NCBI GenBank assembly: GCA_017936765.1
Contig: JAGBEX010000043.1
Span: 1-64,000 of the forward strand
Source of the DNA: Clostridia bacterium
Lineage (GTDB): Bacteria > Bacillota > Clostridia > Christensenellales > Aristaeellaceae
Length of the DNA: 64,000 bases
Reading direction: 5' to 3'
Position 1 is the stretch's first letter. Each line of letters opens with the position of its first letter. Both the position numbers and the translations under genes were made by a program. The notes under the pieces were generated by a model that saw only the letters and a program-made list of their open reading frames with translations, was not told the DNA's origin and did no database searches. Shown here piece by piece: positions 58,574 to 64,000 of this stretch.

Positions 58574-59002
58574 ATGGCGATTTTGATGGAGCAGGTTTTC
58601 CCTGTGGAATCGGGCGCTTATGCCACCGCTGGCGAGGCGTCCACCACCATTAAGCGCAAGCTGAAGCAGCTGGGCATCGACGCCAATGTGCTGCGTCGGG
58701 TGTCGGTGGCCAGCTATGAGGTGGAATTGAACCTGGTGATCCACTCCATGGGCGGCACGCTGACCTTGCAGGTGGATCCTGAGAAGGTGACGCTGATCTC
58801 CCAGGACGTGGGGCCGGGCATCCCGGATATCGACAAGGCCATGACCGAGGGCTATTCCACCGCCAATGAAGAAGCCCGCACCCTGGGCTTTGGCGCTGGC
58901 ATGGGCTTGCCGAATATGCGGCGCAATGCCACGGAATTTGACATTCAAAGCCAGGTGGGCGTGGGTACCACCATTATGATGTCCTTCGCGCTGAAGGGCT
59001 GA
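58574..59002 (+). CDS. GHKL ATPase, anti-sigma/RsbW-like
   Basis: A 142-residue ATP-binding protein of the RsbW/SpoIIAB type. N box EVELNLVIHS, G1 box SQDVGPGIPD and G2 box GFGAGMGLPNMRRN are clear. Together with the sensory hydrogenase it probably transmits a redox signal by ATP-dependent binding or phosphorylation. ATG 58574 follows AAGGAGA (58559-58565), 12 bp after the DRTGG gene. Confidence 0.85.
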   Translation: MAILMEQVFPVESGAYATAGEASTTIKRKLKQLGIDANVLRRVSVASYEVELNLVIHSMGGTLTLQVDPEKVTLISQDVGPGIPDIDKAMTEGYSTANEEARTLGFGAGMGLPNMRRNATEFDIQSQVGVGTTIMMSFALKG

Positions 59003-59018
59003 CACAGGAGCAATACCA

Positions 59019-60323
59019 ATGGACGAGAAACGTAGATTTCATTCGGTGCGGCTGGAAAAGGACAAATGCAAGGCCTGCACCAATTGCCTCAAGCGCTGCC
59101 CCACCGAGGCCATCCGTGTCCGCGGCGGCAGGGCGCATATCATTGATGAAAGGTGCATCGACTGCGGCGAGTGCATCCGCGTGTGCGAATATCACGCCAA
59201 GATCGCCGTGACCGATCCCTTGTCCTCCATCAGCCAGTTCAAGTACAAGATCGCGCTGCCTGCGCCCTCGCTGTATGGTCAGTTCAAGAACCTGCGGAGC
59301 ATTGCCCAGGTGCTGACGGGCCTGAAGCACATGGGCTTTGACGAGGTATTCGAGGTGGCCCGCGGCGCCGATGTGGTGACCCGTGCCATTCGCGAAAAGC
59401 TGCGCCAGCCCGACCTGCCCAGGCCGCTGATCTCCGCTGCCTGCCCGGCCATTGTGCGCCTGATCCAGGTGCGCTTCCCGGATCTGATCGACCACATTGT
59501 GGACATCCGCCAGCCCATGGAGGTGGCGGCGCTGATCGCCAAGCGGGAGTTCGCCCGCAAGCATGACGTGCCGGAGAGCGAGATCGGCTGCTTCTTCATC
59601 ACGCCCTGCCCGGCCAAGGTGACGGCCATCCGCAACCCCATTGGCCATGAAAAGAGCGCGGTGGATGGCGCCATCAGCGTGCTGGAGATCTACGGCCTGC
59701 TTTCCAGCCACACCAAGGGTCACGATACCGACGACAGCCTGGTGCAGGCCACCTCCTGGGGCGTGGGCTGGGCCAACAGCGGCGGCGAGGCCAATGCGGT
59801 TTGCCCGGAGAACTCCATGGCGGTGGATGGCATCGAGAACGTGATCCGCGTGCTGGAGGAGATCGAGAACAACAAGCTCCACGACCTGACCTTCTTTGAG
59901 GGTTCCGCCTGCACCGGCGGCTGCGTGGGCGGCCCCCTGAACTTTGAAAACAACTATGTGGCGCGCAACATGATCCGCCGCCTGGTGGACAGGGACAGCG
60001 ACCTGCACCCGGAACATCAGGTAGATGTGAGTATGCTGACCAAGTATCCCCTGTACAACCAGAAGGACATCATGCCCAACACCGCCATGAAGCTGGACGA
60101 CGACATCGTGGAAGCCATGCGCAAGATGGAGAAGATCGAGGACATCTACAAGCGCCTCCCGGGCTACGACTGCGGCTCCTGCGGCAGCCCCACCTGCCGC
60201 ACCTTTGCCGAGGACATCGTGCAGGGCTTCGCCACCGACATGGACTGCATCCACAAGCTGAAGGAGCAGCTGAAAATCATGGCGCAGCAGATGGTGAACC
60301 TGGCGCAGACGACCCGCGAGTGA
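59019..60323 (+). CDS. Sensory [FeFe]-hydrogenase (HydS-like)
   Basis: A 434-residue iron-sulfur protein. Two 4Fe-4S motifs lie at Cys17/20/23/27 and Cys46/49/52/56. The H-cluster domain follows: L1 SAACPA (139-144) keeps the cluster ligand Cys142 but has Ala where catalytic enzymes have the proton-relay Cys; L2 is TPCPAK (Cys197); L3 is EGSACTGGCVGG (294-305, Cys298, Cys302) with Ser for the usual Met. A C-terminal Fe-S domain DCGSCGSPTC (about 388-397) ends it. These traits match slow HydS-type enzymes that sense H2. It sits between ATPase/DRTGG/PHP partners and the catalytic HydABC-like subunits. Confidence 0.85.
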   Translation: MDEKRRFHSVRLEKDKCKACTNCLKRCPTEAIRVRGGRAHIIDERCIDCGECIRVCEYHAKIAVTDPLSSISQFKYKIALPAPSLYGQFKNLRSIAQVLTGLKHMGFDEVFEVARGADVVTRAIREKLRQPDLPRPLISAACPAIVRLIQVRFPDLIDHIVDIRQPMEVAALIAKREFARKHDVPESEIGCFFITPCPAKVTAIRNPIGHEKSAVDGAISVLEIYGLLSSHTKGHDTDDSLVQATSWGVGWANSGGEANAVCPENSMAVDGIENVIRVLEEIENNKLHDLTFFEGSACTGGCVGGPLNFENNYVARNMIRRLVDRDSDLHPEHQVDVSMLTKYPLYNQKDIMPNTAMKLDDDIVEAMRKMEKIEDIYKRLPGYDCGSCGSPTCRTFAEDIVQGFATDMDCIHKLKEQLKIMAQQMVNLAQTTRE

Positions 60324-60482
60324 CCAGAGGGACGCTGTCCCTCTGGTCTCCCTGGTCAGGGCTCTGCCCTGACAACCCGCCAAAGGGTCTTCGACCCTCT
60401 GGACTCCCTTTCGGGGAGGACGATTCGGGGTGATCTCCGAGAAGGGGTCACGCCGCGCTATGGGCGCGCCGCGACGTGGGGG
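60324..60482. repeat. Dispersed intergenic palindromic repeat, copy C (inverted)
   Basis: Stems CCAGAGGGAC-GCT-GTCCCTCTGG (60324-60346) and GTCAGGG-CTCTG-CCCTGAC (60355-60373), then AGGGTCTTCGACCCT and, in reverse complement, the GATCTCCGAG and GGGGTCACGCCGCGC...GCGCGCCGCGACG blocks seen in copies A and B. It separates the HydS gene from the second DRTGG gene inside the operon. Confidence 0.82.
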
Positions 60483-60518
60483 ATGTGACTGCTATGATAT
60501 ATGAAAGGATGATTACCA

Positions 60519-60872
60519 ATGACGATTCAGGAACTGATCGAGCTGACCGGTGCGCAGGATCTGACGCCGGATACGGATAAGAGCGCGGAGATCTCCTGCG
60601 GGTATACCTGCGATCTGCTCAGCTGGGTGATGGCCCATGGCCAGGCCGGCATGGCGTGGATCACCGTGCAGACCCACATGAATGTGATCGCCGTGGCTTC
60701 ACTGATGGAGATGGCGGCGGTGATCGTGCCGGAAGGCATTGAGATGGAGGAAGCCTCGCTGGAAAAGGCGAAGGAAGAGGGCATCACCGTGCTGGCCAGC
60801 GAGAAGACCGCCTATGAGCTGTGCGCGCTGATGGCGGAGAAGGGGCTGCCCGGTTCCCCCAGGGAGGCATGA
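60519..60872 (+). CDS. DRTGG domain protein (hydrogenase cluster, copy 2)
   Basis: A 117-residue protein similar in layout to the product of 58205-58561 (MTIQELIELTGAQDLTPDTD, then CGYTCDLLSWVMAHGQAGMA and VIAVASLMEMAAVIVPEGIE). Such duplicated DRTGG genes are normal in this cluster type. ATG 60519 follows AAAGGATG. It lies 3 bp before the PHP gene. Confidence 0.78.
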   Translation: MTIQELIELTGAQDLTPDTDKSAEISCGYTCDLLSWVMAHGQAGMAWITVQTHMNVIAVASLMEMAAVIVPEGIEMEEASLEKAKEEGITVLASEKTAYELCALMAEKGLPGSPREA

Positions 60873-60875
60873 TCC

Positions 60876-61571
60876 ATGTTTGTGGATCTGCACATTCACT
60901 CCTGCCTGTCCCCCTGCGCTGATGACGACATGACGCCCGCCAACATCTGCGGCATGGCGCACATCAAGGGGCTGGACGCCATTGCGGTGACGGATCACAA
61001 CACGGCGCGGAACCTTCCTTATGTAAAGGAAGCGGCGGACTACTACCACCTGATCCTGCTGCCGGGCATGGAGGTCACCACCCGAGAGGAAGTTCATCTG
61101 CTGGGATATTTTCCCACGGTGGAGGATGCGCTGGAGGCTGGGGAGGTGTTTTCCTCCCATTTGCCCAAGATGCCCAACCGCCCCAAGTTCTTCGGCAATC
61201 AGTACATCATGAACACGGATGACGAGATCATGGGCGAGGAGATGCGGATGCTCATTGGCGCCACCGACCTGGACCTGACGGAATGCACCGAGATCATTCG
61301 CAAGCGCGGTGGCGTGGCCATTCCGGCGCACATCAACCGGGGCAGCAATGGCCTGCTGGTCAACCTTGGCCTGATGCCCCAGGAGCCTGCCTATCCCGTG
61401 GTGGAGGTGGCGCGGCACATGGAGATCCATCCTTCCATTGTAAAGGATCGCATGGTGCTGTATTCCTCCGACGCCCACCAGCTGGGGAACATCATGGAGG
61501 CAGAGTTTGACTTCCCGGTGGAAAGATTTTCCCTGGGAGGACTGTTTGACACGCTGAAAAATGCCCGTTGA
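60876..61571 (+). CDS. PHP domain phosphoesterase
   Basis: A 231-residue metal-dependent phosphoesterase. The PHP motifs are visible: VDLHIHSCLSPCADD at the start, VTDHNTARN, LLPGMEVTTREEVHLLGYF and SSDAHQLGNI near the end. It probably works on a nucleotide or phosphoprotein in the hydrogenase regulatory set. ATG 60876 follows GGGAGGCATG; the next gene is 218 bp downstream with no further gene in between. Confidence 0.88.
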   Translation: MFVDLHIHSCLSPCADDDMTPANICGMAHIKGLDAIAVTDHNTARNLPYVKEAADYYHLILLPGMEVTTREEVHLLGYFPTVEDALEAGEVFSSHLPKMPNRPKFFGNQYIMNTDDEIMGEEMRMLIGATDLDLTECTEIIRKRGGVAIPAHINRGSNGLLVNLGLMPQEPAYPVVEVARHMEIHPSIVKDRMVLYSSDAHQLGNIMEAEFDFPVERFSLGGLFDTLKNAR

Positions 61572-61789
61572 GACAGTTAGATAAGAATAACAAAATTCTG
61601 GATTTTTCACAGCTTGAAGCACCTTTTCCTGTGCAAAACTACGGTTTTGCCGAAATGATGAAAAAAAGGTTTATCTTTGCAGATAATGGTGCTTTCTTTT
61701 TACCACGGTTTATGTTAAAATATCTACAATATGCGCGGAATCTTTCTGCGCATTGGAGTTGTAACCATTGTAAGGAGGTTTCATGTACC

Positions 61790-62260
61790 ATGCCTGAAAT
61801 GAAGGAAAAGTACGTGCAGCTGGATGAGGTCATCGCCAAGCACAAGGGTACCCCCGGTGCGCTGATGCCCGTGCTGCAGGAAGCTCAGAACATTTTCGGC
61901 TACGTTCCCATGGACGTGCAGCAGATCATCGCTGACGGCCTGGGCACCACCCTCGCTGAGGTGTATGGCGTTGCCACGTTCTATGCTCAGTTCTCCCTGG
62001 AACCCAAGGGCGAATACGTTGTGGGCGTTTGCCTGGGTACCGCTTGCTACGTCAAGGGCAGCCAGAAGGTGCTGGACAAGCTGAGCGAGGTGCTGGAAGT
62101 ACCCGTTGGCAAGACCACTGCCGATGGCAAGTTCACCCTGAACGCCACCCGCTGCCTGGGCGCTTGCGGCCTGGCCCCTGTTATGATGATCAACGACGAA
62201 GTGTACGGCCGTCTGGTGCCCGAGGATATCCCCGGCATCGTGGAGAAGTACCGCGCCTGA
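61790..62260 (+). CDS. NuoE-like [2Fe-2S] subunit of the hydrogenase (HydC type)
   Basis: A 156-residue thioredoxin-fold ferredoxin: Cys81 and Cys86 in CLGTACYVKG, Cys122 and Cys126 in RCLGACGLAP. It passes electrons within an electron-bifurcating HydABC hydrogenase or NADH dehydrogenase-like complex. ATG 61790 is set by AAGGAGG (61772-61778). The 218-bp leader is AT-richer and holds TAAAAT-type -10 boxes, so the catalytic genes may have their own promoter. Confidence 0.9.
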   Translation: MPEMKEKYVQLDEVIAKHKGTPGALMPVLQEAQNIFGYVPMDVQQIIADGLGTTLAEVYGVATFYAQFSLEPKGEYVVGVCLGTACYVKGSQKVLDKLSEVLEVPVGKTTADGKFTLNATRCLGACGLAPVMMINDEVYGRLVPEDIPGIVEKYRA

Positions 62261-62290
62261 TCGCTGAAACGCTGAGGTAGGTGACATCCC

Positions 62291-62839
62291 GTGCGCGACC
62301 TTTCGCTGCATTTGCTGGATCTGGCACAGAACAGCATCAAGGCTGGCGCCAGCCTGGTGACCATCCGCATGACGGTGGATGAAAACGGCTGGCTGACCTT
62401 TGTGCTGATCGACGATGGCTGCGGCATGACGCCCGAGCTGCTTAGCCGGGTGACAAGCCCCTTTGCCACCACCCGCACCACCCGCAAGGTGGGCCTGGGC
62501 ATTCCCATGATGATGGAAAACGCCCAGCGCGCCGGCGGCGATTTGACCATCGAAAGCCAGGTGGGCAAGGGTACCACCCTCACCGTTACCTACGATACCC
62601 GCAACATCGACAGCCTTCCCATGGGGGATCTGGCCGGAACGATCCTGAGCCTGATCCTGGTGAACCCCGACAGGCCGGACTTCCTTTTTGAAGGCAAGTC
62701 ACCCACGGGCGAGGGGAGCTTCGACACGCGGGAGGTCCGGGCTGTGCTGGCCGGCGTTCCCCTGAACGAACCTGCCGTGACCGCCTGGATGAAAGAAGCA
62801 CTGGAAGAGACCATCAACCCAATCTTTGGAGGTGTTTGA
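62291..62839 (+). CDS. GHKL ATPase (second copy in the hydrogenase cluster)
   Basis: A 182-residue ATP-binding protein: N box LHLLDLAQNSIKAGASLVTI, G1 LIDDGCGMTPELL, a following G-rich lid (KVGLGIPMMMENAQRAGGDL). The C-terminal 70 residues are an extra domain. The start is GTG 62291 behind GGTAGGTGA. Such histidine-kinase-like ATPases lie between NuoE and the ferredoxin gene in clostridial HydABC operons; their partner is unknown. Confidence 0.85.
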   Translation: MRDLSLHLLDLAQNSIKAGASLVTIRMTVDENGWLTFVLIDDGCGMTPELLSRVTSPFATTRTTRKVGLGIPMMMENAQRAGGDLTIESQVGKGTTLTVTYDTRNIDSLPMGDLAGTILSLILVNPDRPDFLFEGKSPTGEGSFDTREVRAVLAGVPLNEPAVTAWMKEALEETINPIFGGV

Positions 62840-62842
62840 GCT

Positions 62843-63211
62843 ATGAAGTCCCTGGCTGATCTGGAAGCTATCCGCGCCAAGACGCTGGAGAACATTGCCA
62901 TGCGCAAGGATAATCACGACGCTGCCCGCGTTGTGGTCGGCATGGCCACCTGTGGTATCGCCGCCGGCGCCCGCCCTGTGATGCTGCAGTTTGTTGAAGA
63001 GATCAAGAAGCGCAACCTGGAACACGTGAACGTGTCCCAGACCGGCTGCATCGGCATGTGCCGCCTGGAGCCCATGGTTGACGTGATCCTGCCTGGTCAG
63101 GAAAAGGTGACCTATGTGAAGGTCAAGCCTGAGATGGTTGCCCGCATCGTGGCGGAGCATATCGTGAACGGCCGTCCTGTGGAAGAGTACACCATCGGCG
63201 CTGCTGAGTAA
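62843..63211 (+). CDS. [2Fe-2S] ferredoxin-like protein of the hydrogenase cluster
   Basis: A 122-residue thioredoxin-fold protein (ARVVVGMATCGIAAGARPVM; QTGCIGMCRLEPMVDV). Three cysteines are visible (37, 69, 73); a fourth ligand is not evident, which is typical of this subfamily. It probably shuttles electrons or scaffolds the complex between NuoE and NuoF. ATG 62843 lies 3 bp after the ATPase stop, with GGAGGTG (62828-62834). Confidence 0.85.
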   Translation: MKSLADLEAIRAKTLENIAMRKDNHDAARVVVGMATCGIAAGARPVMLQFVEEIKKRNLEHVNVSQTGCIGMCRLEPMVDVILPGQEKVTYVKVKPEMVARIVAEHIVNGRPVEEYTIGAAE

Positions 63212-63240
63212 TCTCTACGACACATGAGGAGGAGTACCCA

Positions 63241-64000
63241 TGAATCTTTATCGCGCACACGTGCTGGTCTGCGGCGGTACGGGCTGTTCTTCGTCCGGTT
63301 CCGCGCAGCTGATCGAGCGTTTTGAACAGCAGCTGAAGGAAAAGGGCCTGGAGAAGGAAGTCCAGGTCGTCCGTACTGGCTGCTTCGGCCTGTGTGAGGC
63401 CGGCCCCGTGGTTATCGTGTACCCCGAAGGCACCTTCTACAGCCGCGTGAAGGTCGAAGACGTGGATGAGATCGTCTCCGAGCATCTGCTGAAGGGCCGC
63501 AAGGTGCAGCACCTGGTGTATGTTGACCATGCCACCAAGGAAAGCACCGTTCAGAAGTCCCTGGACGAGGTCGGCTTCTACAAGCAGCAGAAGCGTCTGG
63601 CGCTGCGTAACTGCGGCGTGATCGACCCCGAGAACATCGACGAGTACATCGCCTTTGACGGCTACAAGGCTCTGGGCAAGGTGCTGACCGAAATGACCCC
63701 CGAAGAGGTCATCAAGGTCGTGCTGGATTCCGGCCTGCGCGGTCGTGGCGGCGCTGGTTTCCCCACTGGCAAGAAGTGGCAGTTTGCCGCCGCCAGCAAG
63801 GCTGACCAGAAGTACATCATCTGCAACGCTGACGAGGGCGACCCCGGCGCGTTCATGGATCGTTCCATTCTGGAAGGCGATCCCCACTCCGTGATCGAGG
63901 CCATGGCCATCGGCGGCTACGCCATCGGCGCTACCGAAGGCTATGTGTACGTCCGTGCTGAGTATCCCATCGCCGTTGGCCGTCTGCAGACCGCCATCGA
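63241..64000 (+). CDS. NuoF-like FMN/Fe-S subunit (HydB type), truncated by the window edge
   Basis: The first 253 codons. An N-terminal [2Fe-2S] domain carries CGGTGCSS (Cys11, Cys16) and [11 protein letters not shown]; the FMN/NADH region follows with [17 protein letters not shown] and [16 protein letters not shown]. It is the NAD(P)H-oxidising subunit of an electron-bifurcating hydrogenase. The usual next gene (HydA, the catalytic [FeFe] subunit) would lie beyond the window. ATG 63241 follows GAGGAGGAG. Confidence 0.93.

Overview
The window looks like chromosome of an uncultured, GC-rich gut-type member of the Clostridia (Bacillota). Supporting signs are gram-positive Shine-Dalgarno sites (AGGAGG), many genes in typical clostridial contexts (HydABC-type hydrogenase genes with DRTGG/PHP/ATPase partners, DUF951, YetF-DUF4363, ECF vitamin transporter genes, DUF6062), a SpoVM-like micropeptide gene and many secreted proteins with short lipid-rich signal peptides. 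I cannot place the genus; family-level assignment would need marker-gene searches.

Layout. 1-~4,990 is the right-hand part of an integrated mobilizable element: the C-terminus of a large serine recombinase, TnpW, a ParM/ParR-like partition pair with repeat arrays, a DUF3847 protein, a hairpin-rich oriT candidate and a MobA/MobL relaxase. Its right edge appears to cut a minus-strand glycoside hydrolase gene, the last member of a carbohydrate operon (5.0-10.5 kb: GH36/raffinose-synthase type, AraC regulator, GH1, GH28, broken GH2-like). 10.5-11.5 kb is a gene graveyard. 11.5-19.5 kb holds a CadC-like metal sensor, several secreted envelope proteins (peptidoglycan-binding, SH3 repeats), an MFS exporter and an ECF sigma/anti-sigma pair. 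19.5-22.6 kb is a three-gene minus-strand cassette with a MotA/ExbB-like channel with a long tail, a MotB/OmpA-like partner and a small membrane protein; it resembles the ZorAB motor of Zorya defence without the known effectors.

22.7-26.9 kb: small membrane protein, SpoVM-like peptide, then a lysine riboswitch driving asd-dapA-dapB. 27-35 kb: EF-G paralogue, glutamate racemase, DUF951, signal peptidase I, a VanY-like protein lacking its catalytic Glu, a secreted protein, endonuclease III and a folate ECF S component under a THF riboswitch. 35-43.6 kb is a long minus-strand block: APH-like kinase, FAD dehydrogenase, ACT-ACT-metallo-beta-lactamase fusion, metallophosphoesterase, TruA, EcfT, EcfA2, EcfA1. 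43.7-45.7 kb: YetF/DUF4363, MarR, and tandem initiator and elongator tRNA-Met genes.

45.7-52.3 kb is a compact phage tail-plus-lysis cluster (fibre/baseplate, Dit, Tal, small protein, NlpC/P60 lysin, XhlA-like, holin) without head, terminase, tape measure or integrase. 52.4-57.2 kb: secreted protein, SpoVB-like flippase, dCMP deaminase, DUF6062, split chromate transporter. 57.3-64 kb: a SPOR protein, then a hydrogenase regulatory/catalytic operon with a HydS-like sensory [FeFe]-hydrogenase followed by the NuoE, ferredoxin and NuoF-type subunits of an electron-bifurcating hydrogenase; the last gene runs off the window. A family of palindromic intergenic repeats is dispersed at 37.7, 55.0 and 60.3 kb.
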